DNA from: Strigamia acuminata
Lineage: Eukaryota; Arthropoda; Chilopoda; Geophilomorpha; Linotaeniidae
Assembly: GCA_949358305.1 (NCBI GenBank)
Contig: OX442320.1
Span: forward strand, 374,501-438,500
DNA: 64,000 bases
Direction: 5' to 3'
Shown here in pieces: positions 28,377-38,600 of the stretch (positions are counted from its first letter, which is position 1; every line of letters begins with the position of its first letter). The notes under the pieces were generated by a model. The model saw only the letters and a list, made by a program, of their open reading frames with translations, was not told the DNA's origin and searched no databases. The translations under genes and the position numbers were made by a program.

Positions 28377-29787
28377 AGATTTTGTTTTTTTTGTCGATTA
28401 TATTTTCTCGTTTTCATCAAATGTTAATTTTAAGGTTTTTGGGGGAAATTGTGGTTGTTTTGGGAGTTTTGGGGCGTTAGTTATGTTTCATGCTTCTGCA
28501 TACGTTGTTGTGCAAGTGTAGCTAGTTTCCACGCCTATTTGCGCCTTGTTTGGAGTCCCCTTAAACCCTAAACTTCTGTTTTTGTCCTCCTCGAATGCGT
28601 TTTCTAGTATTAATGTCATGAGTTTCTTGTTAAAGATACTAAAGAGTAGCTTATATGAATTTATTGGTTTTTTGTCGGGAATTAATTAGGGAGTTCCTGT
28701 CTTTAATTGTCTACAGTTAGACCTGCGGTTTTTAAGTAGCTTGCACACGTTTTATTGAGAATTTTCGACCCAATCCGTGCATACGGTAGTTAGTTGTATT
28801 TGAATTTTCTTTAATCTACTCCCTTTTAATTTGAAATCGCCAATTTATTACGCATTAAGCTCTTTGATTTTGAGTTCTTAGTTCTCCCGGGTTCTTTCCC
28901 CAGTTACCGGTAGGTTTTTGGATTAGGAATATTGCCTGATTCTGCATATTCTTGTGTGGAATGCTGGTGGTTCCTGGTCTTTACGTTTTTTGTATTCATT
29001 AATGCGTTTTGCTTGGGAATGTCGTTGCATTCGCTGCCCTTTGTAGCCTTGACCTGTTCTTTGGCGGTGCTAAGCCAATTAACTCTCGCCCTTAATTTAT
29101 CAGTGTCTCTAGATGTAGTAGGTCGGGGGTCAAGTTTCCTCGCAGCTGGGTGTGTGTGTGTTCGGGTGGAATGTAGACGATTCCTAATCTTTACGATTTA
29201 GCGTGTTCTTGTCTTGTCCAGTAAGATTTTCTTGGGGTCATTCGAGTTCCTCGTTGGTTCTGGTGTCGGACGCCTCTCCGGAACGAGAGAAGGCACACCC
29301 GTTTGTATTCGTGTATGGTAAAGTGTTTCCTGTTTTTAGAACGGGATTAGTTTCTTTGTTGCTCGTGTCTAGCAGAGAGTACGCTGGACCGCGAGGTCAG
29401 TCGGTTCTTACCTGTCCGTCAATCTCTGTTAGTTTAGGTTGTTACACAACTTGTTTGCAAGTGGGTTTGGATTTAGAAAGGCGTGTGACTTCTGTCGGTG
29501 CTGGAAGTTTAGAGCAGCCGATCCGCACCGCCCACTGGACAAGTCCAGTTTTTGTTGTTGACCGCTGCACCCAGTGTCTACCGCTGGTGATGTTACGTTC
29601 TGCATTTTCGCTAGCTTATTCGTTTAGGAAATAGCTTGCTTGCTATTTTATGGTTGTGGCTAGCTGGCGTGGCGGTAGGGTATAGGTACTTGTTTTGGAT
29701 GGTCGTTCTTGCTGTGCACAGCAAGGACTGCCATTCGATGTGTTTCAGAGGGCAGGTTTGCACTGCCATACTCTGTTAGATGTCGTG
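28377..29787 (+). other. Element 1 interior, left part, non-coding
   Basis: A G/T-rich stretch with no supported gene; several overlapping frames of 60-140 codons lack domains and start context. It contains a degenerate direct repeat (around 28955-29005 and around 29165-29215, sharing GTGGAATG, a TTCCT block and TCTTTACG) with a spacing near 210 bp. It ends at the TCCG target of element 2. Confidence 0.6.
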
Positions 29788-29791
29788 TCCG
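29788..29791. repeat. Target-site duplication of element 2 (TCCG)
   Basis: TCCG precedes the LTR here and recurs at 53515-53518 after the other LTR; element 1 sequence continues on both sides. Confidence 0.92.
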
Positions 29792-31149
29792 TGTTTCTGG
29801 CAAGGTCGCAGGCGACAACCAGGCCAGAAGGAGGGGCGGCAATACTTGACTGCTGCTTGGCTAAAATTGATACACAGAAGTTGGCCAAAGACTTGAAGAA
29901 ATGCAAACACTGGAATTGAACTTGCTGCTTCACATGTTGATCTGCCACTGGTGAGTTCAAGGAGGAGGAAGGAGGATTTTTCTACTCACTGCACATTGCT
30001 TTCTGGTTGTATAGAGAAATGAAACGTGGAGAGAAATAAAAAGAACCCATTTTATTCTCTAAATTCTTAACAAGACTACTACAATTGAATCACGAGGATA
30101 TTACAAAGAAGTCACACTTCAACAATAATAAGAAACAACAAGTGTAACTATCTCCACATTGTATAAGGACACTTGCACTTAAAGTTACAGAGGTCTCTAA
30201 GTGCTTGTAAAGAGAAATAAGTACTGCTGGCACAACAAAACTACCGTAGAAGTTAATAGTTGAAAACACATAAGCCTAACAGCAAGTATTTGACATTAAA
30301 TGCAAAAGTATACATTAACAACAGTCTCTAAACACAATGCTCATTGAGAACTAAATTATTCACTCTAAAACACACTGAACAACTCATAAAATAGAGAAAA
30401 GAATAAGTAAAGACATTTTAGACCAATGAGCTGGCAACTTTACAGTAAGTGCAGAAGTTAAGTTATAAATCAACACAGATAAATCTTAAACTTAACACTT
30501 TTACATTGCATAATAATTAAGTGATTAATTATTAATCAGAACCCACAAAAACTCTTTGGGATTAAACATTTTCTCCTCTCTTTACAGATACAAGTAGACC
30601 ACTCCCACAGTAATGGCCGACAATGTAAACAGAGATCACTTGCAGGAAGATAAAAAGGCTTGAAATTAGCTCACTAGACAGGCTACACACAATCTAAGTT
30701 AACAAAACGCTTAATTGGTTAGTAATATACAGAAAACAAACAGAAATTGATTGAAACAGCTTAAAACTGATAATAACATACATTTCTCATTCTAGTACCC
30801 TTTTGCTGTCTGAGAGCATCATTACACCTTGTCACTACATTGACAATAGTGGACTGGAAACAGGAAAACACTTGGAAACATCAAAACATGCATAACACAG
30901 GTAAACAAGATAGAAAATAAATTCTAAGTGGATAAATAACTAATGTAAAAACTCTTTTCTTCCCAGATTTATCCGGTCAGATCAACCAGTACTGAGAAAT
31001 TCACTCAAACTAACTCAAAGAAGACTTATATTCAGATAAGTGTCTAATTAAATTCCCAATCTAAGATAAATATTAAAACCCTTTTTTAATAATTCCAGAT
31101 GACTAATTTTTAAGACGTTTAGCAGCTTTCCTTTATGTTGCTAGCAACA
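29792..31149 (-). repeat. Element 2, 3' LTR
   Basis: 1358 bp, same length as and apparently identical to 52157-53514. On the minus strand it begins with the perfect 14-bp palindrome TGTTGCTAGCAACA and ends CCAGAAACA. A minus-strand AATAAA at 30051-30056 is a possible poly(A) signal. No TATA box is obvious. Open frames through it are short and overlap on both strands, so none is called. Confidence 0.93.
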
Positions 31150-31184
31150 TAGATTGCCGGCGAAAAGAAAGTGCGAACAACCCA
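31150..31184 (-). promoter_or_regulatory. Element 2 pre-LTR region (plus-strand priming site position)
   Basis: The 35 bases between the ORF stop and the 3' LTR. On the minus strand they end CTTTCTTTTCGCCGGCAATCTA-type sequence, a pyrimidine run followed by GCCGGCAA. The matching place in element 1 has CTTCTTTTTTGGCCGGCAA. The shared GCCGGCAA just before the LTR suggests a functional motif although it is not a classic purine tract. Confidence 0.45.
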
Positions 31185-34100
31185 TCATTTAGTTTGATTA
31201 CTTCTGGTCTTTGATGATAATATTTGGGAGACCTCTTTCACCTTTTTGTATTCCACTCTGGGTGGCATGATTCTTTGACGGATCAAATTTGGTATCCACG
31301 GAGGTATTCTTCGGTTGACAATCATACAACTAAGTCGAATAATTCCGTTGATGATTTTCCTTTTCGTCTCTAGGGACTTCATGGGCTTTGAGAAACATAC
31401 TCGACAGGTTGGTTTGTATTTGTCGATCCCTCCTATCATCTTGACTCGGGTTTCGTGCGAAATTCGTCTTGAAAATTCAGCTTTATCTCCGCAAAAATAA
31501 CATTTTGCTTGTAGTTTCACAACAGACTCGGCTAGTGGAACTAACTTGGATATCTGATCAAATGGCTTCCTCTTGAAGTCGACGTCTAATGCGGCGACTA
31601 TTACCTTTTTCTTTTGCTCAGCCATTTCATTTGAAAAAGTAAAAATGTCGGGAAAAAACTGTCCTTCATCAATTCCGATTGTCTTCATTAATTTCGTTTT
31701 TTCCACAGCATTGGTTAGGCTACTGGTCGCGATTGCTTCTCGTCGATGACCATCGTGGGTCACGACTTCGGCTTTACTGTAACGTTCGTCATTGGAGTGC
31801 TTAATGAGCAAGGACGACGTCTTCTCTTCCTTTTCTAAGATCTTCAATAACTTGGTTGTTTTCCCGGCATACATTGGACCAATGATGAGATGAATTCCCT
31901 TTTGATTGGTTGACAAATCAATTTTCTTTTTCCAGAAATTCAGAATCACGTTTCCACTCCATCTCACGATTGCACACAATTTGGGTAAACTGGGCACTTG
32001 GTTTGTAAGTAATTCGACGTTCTTTCTCCCTGACTCTAACTGATTTCGCCCTCGTAATTCCGGCTTCATGTCCGAGCTTGGAGTTCTGTTGACCAATCCT
32101 CCATCCTTGAACGACTTTTTCGTTTTTTGGAGGGTGGTGTCCAGTTCCTCTTTCTCCAGACCACTGGAGAGGCTCGCGGCAAAACAAGAAGGTGTGACGT
32201 CTGTCTGTTTATTCACACCGGGTTCGCCATTCATGTCGGACAGTGATTTCGGAATTAACTGGACTATTTTGTTTTCATCATTTTTAGGTTGATTTGAGAT
32301 CACTTCTTCTTTGGACTCGACCGCCATGCAAGAAATGTTGCACGCTGCCATGTTTTCTTCAAGCGGGTTGTTTGGTTTCAGTCGACCGTTTAGAATCCAC
32401 CCAAAAATTGTCTCCATTAATCCCAACTCGTCGTTGATTTTTCGGCTTCCACCTTGACAAATCTTCCACCATGCGTTGCTTCCTAATAAGACGTCAATGT
32501 CTTCCGATTCTGACGGATGTATCTCAGCCATCTCAAGTCCGAGTGATTGGACTTGCTTTATGGCTTCTGCTCCAATTATCCCTTTGACTTTCGGGAGTGT
32601 GTCGGTTTCTAATGCAAGGATTGATGTCTTTTTTGTTCCGTGTCTTGATTGTAGTTCGAATCTAAAGACATCATGTGTCGTCGGAACTGGCTTTTTGTTG
32701 AGCAGACACTGTGTCATCGTGTGTAGTGTCTCGATCTTTTGCATCCGGAATTTATTTACTAGTCTCTTCGTGACGTAGGAGCGATGGCTTCCTGGATCTA
32801 GTAATCCGCGGACGGGGTACATGTCTCCATTTTTCTTCACAAAAAGAGCAGTGAAGACCATCAGTTGAATCTCCACCGACTCGGTAAGCGATACATTAGT
32901 AGACACGTTTTCTTCTTTTGGTGTAATCGCTTTTTCTTTGTTGTTTTTGTTGCAGATCGATGTGTGATGTCTTCCACCACACAAGCGACAACAAAACTTC
33001 ACGGTACATTCTTTGGCTGTGTGGTTATATCTCAAGCAGTTGAAACAAAGTCGTTTCTTCTTCACTATTTCGATCCTCGCTGGTACATCGAGATCCGCAT
33101 CACAATTTGCGTGTGCGTGATCACCATCACAATAAGCGCAGGCGGGTTTGCGGTTTGGATTTGACTTGGAATTCATACTCAATTTTCCATTCTCGGAAGT
33201 CACGAATGAGGACATGGTTCCAGTTGGTCTTTCTCTTGTTTCCTTTGAAGTTTTCTCAAATTTTTCTGACTTCTTCAGATGAGCGCGCTTAAGGAGAACG
33301 CTTTCTTCCGACAATTCAGCCAGTTGTATCTCGGTTGCTACGAAGTCCAGAAAAACGTTAACATCATCAACTTTTCCTTGATGCTTTCGGTAAAAACGTT
33401 GGGAGATCTCCGGTGGAAATTTTCTAAGTAGTTCTGGAATAAGGTACGTTCCAGTAGTGTCAACTGACACAGACAGTTGCGCCATGGTCCGGACAGCAGA
33501 TGCCAATGACGTGAATAGAGCTTTGAGTGGCTCGATTGGGTAGAGATCGAAAACGGGTTTCGACTCCCTAATCATCTTTGAAATAGCATTTCTCTGCGTG
33601 TTTTCAGAACCGAATAGACTCTCCAATGTGTTTTTCGCTAATGGGTAGGCGTCATCAGTTATTGGGTACGACTTGATTGCGGATTCTGCAGCCCCAGTGC
33701 AGCATGACCTCAGATATATAAGCTTTTCCACGTTCGAAAGCTCCGTGTTCTGATCAACTGCTGATTCGAATAAATTCGCAAAACCTCTATATTCAGTTGC
33801 ATCGCCACTAAATTTGGCAATGTCGGTTTTCGGCAATCTCGTGTTTCTCCTAGATGAAGCGGACGTCTGGTTTAAACTGGAATTCTGTCCCGGATGGGAA
33901 CCAAATTGCCCTGCCATTTTTCCAGACACTTTTGCTCTTTGCTTCAATAAATTTACTCTGGTTCTAATGTCTTCAATTCGTTGAAGCCCCGCTAAATAGT
34001 CCTCTCTTTTTGACTCGTCTTTAAGAGCTTTCAATTCGTCGGCGAGATCACTCAATTGCTGGTCAACCGTTATTTGCATGGCTTCCAGCTCTCCTCCGTC

Positions 34101-34202
34101 TAGAATGTTGACTGAAGATCCCAGCAGATCCTCGGCTCCTTGAGCCTTTGCTTTCCAAATGACCTCCTTTTCCTCGAGATCAGCAGCGGATAATGTAGCC
34201 AT
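31185..34202 (-). CDS. Gag-protease-thymidine kinase fusion polyprotein (BEL/Pao)
   Basis: Intact 1005-codon ORF. The ATG at 34202 (MATLSAADLEEK) is the first in frame; the frame opens three codons earlier with GTG, from which residues are counted. Domains: coiled-coil-like 40-95; BEL/Pao Gag core (DUF1759-like) about 129-290; three zinc knuckles 358-420 (for example CFNCLRYNHTAKEC); retropepsin-like DUF1758-type region about 445-610 with LLDPGSHRSYV, LLGSNAWW and TIFGWILNG. The active-site triad reads DPG instead of DSG/DTG. A charged linker 615-770 follows, ending in NFWKKKIDL, which may be a relic of the segment before RT. Residues 770-945 are a TK1-type thymidine kinase. A basic tail runs to 1008. 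RT, RNase H and integrase are absent. Expected to form particles and phosphorylate thymidine; both roles are inferred from family membership. Confidence 0.95.
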   Translation of the reverse strand: MATLSAADLEEKEVIWKAKAQGAEDLLGSSVNILDGGELEAMQITVDQQLSDLADELKALKDESKREDYLAGLQRIEDIRTRVNLLKQRAKVSGKMAGQFGSHPGQNSSLNQTSASSRRNTRLPKTDIAKFSGDATEYRGFANLFESAVDQNTELSNVEKLIYLRSCCTGAAESAIKSYPITDDAYPLAKNTLESLFGSENTQRNAISKMIRESKPVFDLYPIEPLKALFTSLASAVRTMAQLSVSVDTTGTYLIPELLRKFPPEISQRFYRKHQGKVDDVNVFLDFVATEIQLAELSEESVLLKRAHLKKSEKFEKTSKETRERPTGTMSSFVTSENGKLSMNSKSNPNRKPACAYCDGDHAHANCDADLDVPARIEIVKKKRLCFNCLRYNHTAKECTVKFCCRLCGGRHHTSICNKNNKEKAITPKEENVSTNVSLTESVEIQLMVFTALFVKKNGDMYPVRGLLDPGSHRSYVTKRLVNKFRMQKIETLHTMTQCLLNKKPVPTTHDVFRFELQSRHGTKKTSILALETDTLPKVKGIIGAEAIKQVQSLGLEMAEIHPSESEDIDVLLGSNAWWKICQGGSRKINDELGLMETIFGWILNGRLKPNNPLEENMAACNISCMAVESKEEVISNQPKNDENKIVQLIPKSLSDMNGEPGVNKQTDVTPSCFAASLSSGLEKEELDTTLQKTKKSFKDGGLVNRTPSSDMKPELRGRNQLESGRKNVELLTNQVPSLPKLCAIVRWSGNVILNFWKKKIDLSTNQKGIHLIIGPMYAGKTTKLLKILEKEEKTSSLLIKHSNDERYSKAEVVTHDGHRREAIATSSLTNAVEKTKLMKTIGIDEGQFFPDIFTFSNEMAEQKKKVIVAALDVDFKRKPFDQISKLVPLAESVVKLQAKCYFCGDKAEFSRRISHETRVKMIGGIDKYKPTCRVCFSKPMKSLETKRKIINGIIRLSCMIVNRRIPPWIPNLIRQRIMPPRVEYKKVKEVSQILSSKTRSNQTK
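31377..31904 (-). other. Thymidine kinase (TK1 family) domain inside the Gag fusion
   Basis: About 175 residues, close to the catalytic core length of TK1-type enzymes, which transfer ATP phosphate to thymidine to give dTMP. Visible motifs in order: P-loop GPMYAGKTTK (778-787); DEGQFFPDI (848-856) with the expected catalytic glutamate E849; VIVAALDVDF and RKPF (870-884); PLAESVVKL; first zinc pair CYFC (904, 907); IGGIDKYKPTCRVC with the lasso tyrosine and second zinc pair (936, 939). All residues I expect for catalysis and zinc binding are present, with no stop or frameshift. The domain is intronless, consistent with capture from an mRNA. The close match in motif wording to animal TK1 suggests a cellular donor, but a DNA-virus donor cannot be excluded by eye. 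Confidence 0.93.
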
Positions 34203-34459
34203 AATCCTCACCGAGAAATGAAGAATTCAAAGATCAGTTCAGGATTCAAACTCAACTTAACTGACTAAATTGGTTAACAAGAAATTGTCTAATTCTTTTA
34301 CACTCTAGGATTTACTGAACACACAAAAGCAGGATGGATATCCACAAGCTGTTAACAGGATTGAAACACACGGGATGTTAACAGGATTGGCAAATTAACC
34401 CCCAAAATTCAATAATTAAAGGTAATTGACAATTCTCTTATTTTCACAATTGAGTTTCT
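34203..34459 (-). other. Element 2 leader, part next to the ORF, non-coding
   Basis: AT-rich 5' untranslated sequence just upstream of the Gag-TK start, with no gene. It holds a short direct repeat TGTTAACAGGATTG (around 34350 and 34377). Its other part lies at 51598-52156, on the far side of element 3. Confidence 0.7.
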
Positions 34460-34463
34460 GACT
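34460..34463. repeat. Target-site duplication of element 3 (GACT)
   Basis: GACT precedes the LTR here and recurs at 51594-51597 after the other LTR, within the leader of element 2. Confidence 0.92.
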
Positions 34464-34622
34464 TGTTACGTGGCCAAATGGCCAATAGTGACCACGTAAC
34501 TTATTTACTTATTACTACTAGACCTTTAGCTTCACTAATACTAGCTGAGCTAAAGAGTGACTTAATTAGCTAAGAGTGAAATGAAACACAGCCAGAGTTT
34601 TAAGATTGAAAACAATACAGTG

Positions 34623-34630
34623 TCTTTATT
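34623..34630 (-). terminator. Poly(A) signal AATAAAGA in element 3 3' LTR
   Basis: Minus-strand AATAAAGA about 195 bases downstream of the TATA box, in the order expected for U3-R-U5. The copy in the 5' LTR is at 51240-51247. Confidence 0.6.
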
Positions 34631-34822
34631 CTTTAAATCAAAACACTTAAATCATAAATACAAAATGTACGACTAAATCTAAACTAAACCTAATAAATAC
34701 TCTAAGATATGATTAACACTTTGATTCAGTTTGGAGGGAAACAATCACACCACGCCATTTGCTGGCTGGTGCTAACTGTTTAGAAGCCCGGGATGGACTC
34801 AGCTCTAAGAGCCAAAGTGGCT

Positions 34823-34830
34823 CTTTTATA
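34823..34830 (-). promoter_or_regulatory. TATA box in element 3 3' LTR
   Basis: Minus-strand TATAAAAG. It directly overlaps an 8-bp inverted repeat AAGAGCCA/TGGCTCTT (34807-34825), which would put a hairpin or a dyad binding site between the TATA box and the likely transcription start. Confidence 0.65.
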
Positions 34831-34976
34831 CTAGAGTCACCCCCTGAGTTAATCCAGATTGACCAGCCCGTGATGTCACCATCACGTACGCTGGCTAGTG
34901 ATAGATTTTGACAACTTCTTTAATTCTATCGCTGGTTTGAGCTGGTCGGCAGACGACGCAACTCAACCGCGTGACA

Positions 34977-34987
34977 GCCCCCTCTTT
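34977..34987 (-). promoter_or_regulatory. Element 3 polypurine tract
   Basis: AAAGAGGGGGC on the minus strand, immediately before the 3' LTR: the classic plus-strand priming site, and confirmation of orientation. Confidence 0.85.
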
Positions 34988-35634
34988 AAATTTTTTGGTC
35001 TCCAAAAACCACAGTACTTTAGAATTTAAGCCAATTATTTTATATGCTAATCATACCTTAAAAATAATCAAATATATGAGTCCCCCCCCCAGTGTTAATC
35101 ATATCTTTTACAAAGTAAAACAAAATTCCAAAGTTCACTAAAAGAAATTACAATGAAATTCAACACTTTACTATTCAAAATAACACTTTTTGGATTTTTC
35201 TACATTTTTATATTACTTTTTTTCTTCGAGTTTTCTAACATTTTCTATAAAACTATGAAATCTATATCTTCATTAAAATACACACAAAAAACAAAGTATT
35301 TAACTCAAAAGTTCATAAAAGAGGAGCCTTTAACTTCTCTTTTTCTTCTTCGAATGGTTCCAAAGTCTTCTGATGTAATTCGTAAAGAATCCGGTGGCGT
35401 AGATGAATCGGATGCGCATGGCGCATGTAGTCTCGGTCCACCAGATAGCTTCTTGAAAATTATCCGTGTTAATTTCGTTTACAAACTTCCCAAATTTCCG
35501 CTCTATTAATCTTCAATTTCAATTGTTTAATAATACGTACTGTCACACACGCGCTTTCTAAATATCACGTTGTTAAGTTCAATTGAAAATTTTCTCCGGT
35601 CACAACAATATGCTTGTGTTCCCTTTGAAAACGT
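34988..35634 (-). other. Element 3 3' untranslated region
   Basis: AT-rich, non-coding, between the pol stop and the polypurine tract. It contains a C10 run on the plus strand near 35082-35091. A plus-strand frame of 118 codons at 35153-35509 is AT-driven and has no domain, so it is not called. Confidence 0.6.
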
Positions 35635-38600
35635 TCAGTAGAATGTAGTGTAATCGCGTCGTGCCTGTTTGCGTAGGCGGCGTGACCGGAAACTGCCAAT
35701 TTCAGGTGGTCGCGCATGCGCGTCGTTGTCGACCGCACTTGCGACGCCTGGTGACGGTTTCGGAAGTTGATTTTCCTCATTTTCCGCCGGAAGTTCATCC
35801 TCGAATAAGCCTCGCAACGATATTTGATCGTCATCGTCAATGAAACGTTCCGTAGCTGCAGAAATAGGTTTGTTTGACGAATTTACGTTGTTTTTCGCGA
35901 TAATTTCCTTTCCGCTGTCTATTTCCTTCAAATCCTCAGCAAATGTAACCTTTTTAGCTGTTAAAGGCCTCATGATATCTTCTGAAAGTTCTTCTCTCAT
36001 TTTGTACGGTTTCAGTCGCTCTATGTTCACAATGTCCATCTTTTTGCCTGATGAACTTCGAATTTCGTAGTCATTCGGCGCTGTTCGTCGTACGATCTCA
36101 TATGGCCCAGAGAATTGTGGCAAGAGCTTTTCGCTTAAACCAACCTTTCTATTTGGTGTTTTCAAATAAACTAGCTCCCCTGGATCGAATTCCACGTGTA
36201 CTCTGTCCAAATCAAACCTTTTCTTGCTTTTCACACCTTGTTCTTGTATTCTTTCATTGGCAATTCTCCTTGCCTCCCTGATAAATCTGGAAGTACGCAA
36301 AGTGAATTCCTTACGAGGAAGATTTAAGTTGACATCCACGTTGAGATCTGCTTCATAACCTCGTAATAAATAATACGGAGTGTAACCTGTTGTTTCATGG
36401 ACTCCAGTGTTGTAAGAGAATAGAAGAAATGGTAAAAATGCGTCCCAATCAGTATGATCTTTATTTACATAACTCTGCAACATCTTAGCTATTGTTGCAT
36501 TAAATCTTTCCGTAAGACCATTTGTTCTTGGATGGTATCCGGAAGTGGATTTGTGAAGGGACTTAAACAATGCAGATATCTCCTTAATCATTTCATTTCT
36601 GTATTCTGTTCCCTTATCACTCAGAATCTCTCGTGGGCTTCCTTCTTTCAGCATGACTTCATAAACAAGGGCATTCGCTGCTTCAATAGCTGTGCAAGCT
36701 GGTGCTGCTCTAGCTATTGCAGTGCGTGATAAATAATCCGTAATAATGAAAACGTACTTGTTTCCTGTGTCAGATGTTGGAAAACTGCCTAACGTGTCTA
36801 TGGCTACTCGTTCGAATGGTCGAGACACTGTCGACCACGGCTGCATCAATCCTTTTGGCGGTGTTGTCATGGTTTTTGCACTTGCACACTTCGGACATGA
36901 GAGTACGTAATTCCTTACGTCCCTATAAATCCTTGGCCAGAAGAAACGTGTTCTAATTTTCTTCCAAGTTCTACTCAGGCCTAAATGAGCGCCTGTAAGA
37001 CCATCATGCATTTCTACTAAAACATCTTTTCTCAAATGCTGTGGAATATACAGTAATTCTTCCGTGTTCAAGGAATTAAATTTCTTCTTAAACAAAATAT
37101 CGCCTTGAAGTACGTACTGCTGTAGCGGACGTCTTCTTTTGCGCGGAAGTTGCTCTATTGTCTGCAGTGATGTGATGAGTTCCATAATCTTCTGATCTTT
37201 ACGCTGCTCTGCAGGTAAATCGAGATTTTCGAGCAATAATGAAGGAATAATTACCTCTTCTTCACTAATGTCCTCAGGAATCCTACTTAACGCATCGGCA
37301 TCTGTATGTTTCTTGCCTGACTTATGCTGTACTTCATAATCATAGTCAACCAACTGCAGACTCCATCGTGCTAACCTACCATTTGGATTTTTGACGCTTT
37401 TCAGCCATTGAAGTGCTGAATGGTCCGTGATGATGGTAAACTTCTTTCCATACAAATAAGGGCGAAATTTCTGTATGCCAAACAATATGGCCAGACATTC
37501 CCTTTCTGTCGCGTTATAGTTCTGTTCGGCATTGCTCAATAACCTACTAGCATAACAAATCACATGCTCTTGGTTGTTAAGCTTTTGCTTCAAAATGGCT
37601 CCCAAACCGTAAGCGCTTGCATCCGTTGATATGATGAAAGGCTGTGCGAAATTAGGATGAGCCAAAACTGGCACTGTTACCAAAGCTGTTCTTAGTTGTT
37701 TAAATGCTTCTTCATGAGGCGGTCCCCAGTCGAATTTCTCGTCTTTCTTCGTAAGGTTGACCAAGGGTTTGGAAATATCAGCAAATCCTAAAATGAATTT
37801 TCTATAATATGAGCACAAACCCAAAAATCCCCTTAACTGCTTCACATTTAATGGAATTGGAAACTTTGCTACAGACTCGAGATTTCGTGGATCTGGTGAA
37901 ATGCCTTCTGAATCAATCACGTGTCCGAGATATCGGATTGTATCCGTCCCGAAAGTGCATTTACTTAGCTTTACCTTTAAATTCGCAATTCGCAGTTTTT
38001 CAAAGACTGAGTCCAGATCTTGTAAATGTTGTTCAAATGTTTTAGAAAAAATTATAAGGTCGTCAAGATAGGCTATACAGACCTTTCCAAGGAGGTTGCC
38101 CAATACTTTATTCATCAATTTTTGAAACGCTGCTGGGCTGTTACATAACCCCATTCCAAGGACATTAAATTCATAGTGTCCGGTTGAAGTGGTGAACGCT
38201 GTCTTCTCTCGATCTTGTTCATTTATTTCAACTTGATGGTATCCTTGGATTAAATCCATCATCGAGAAAAACTGGGCCCCTGCTAGTTGATCTAACGTGT
38301 CATCTATTCTTGGCAGTGGGTACACCATTTTCTTTGTAATTGCGTTCAACCTTCTCCAATCAACACAAAACCTCCATTTACCGTCTCTTTTCTTGATGAG
38401 CAAAACTGGCGCGCTCCAGGGACTTTCTGATTCCCTTATGACTCCTTGTTCTAACAATTTTCTGGTTTCCTCAGCTTCTACTTCTTTTTCTGCAATTGAT
38501 CGTCTGTACGGCTGCAAGTGAATAGGTTCATGATCACCTGTATCAATTTTATGACTAAAGTTGGTTACTCTTCCTAAATCTTTATCTGTCATGGCAAATC

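Larger units (their letters stand above)
34464..34976 (-). repeat. Element 3, 3' LTR
   Basis: 513 bp, same length as and apparently identical to 51081-51593. On the minus strand it begins TGTCACGCGG and ends CCACGTAACA. It carries a TATA box, a poly(A) signal, a palindrome overlapping the TATA box, and a terminal inverted repeat GTTACGTGG/CCACGTAAC (34465-34473 and 34492-34500) that would form a stem at the end of U5. Confidence 0.94.

Noticed and set aside
29203-29634. Plus-strand 143-codon frame as a gene
   Set aside because: No domain, G/T-rich composition, overlapping frames on the other strand, inside non-coding element 1 sequence.
31377-31904. Thymidine kinase as an independent host gene or processed pseudogene inserted beside the element
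   Set aside because: It is in frame with Gag and protease in one ORF, has no own start, poly(A) tail or TSD, and lies inside the LTR borders.
35153-35509. 118-codon plus-strand frame in the element 3 3' region
   Set aside because: AT-driven, rich in Phe, Ile and Lys, antisense to the element, no domain.
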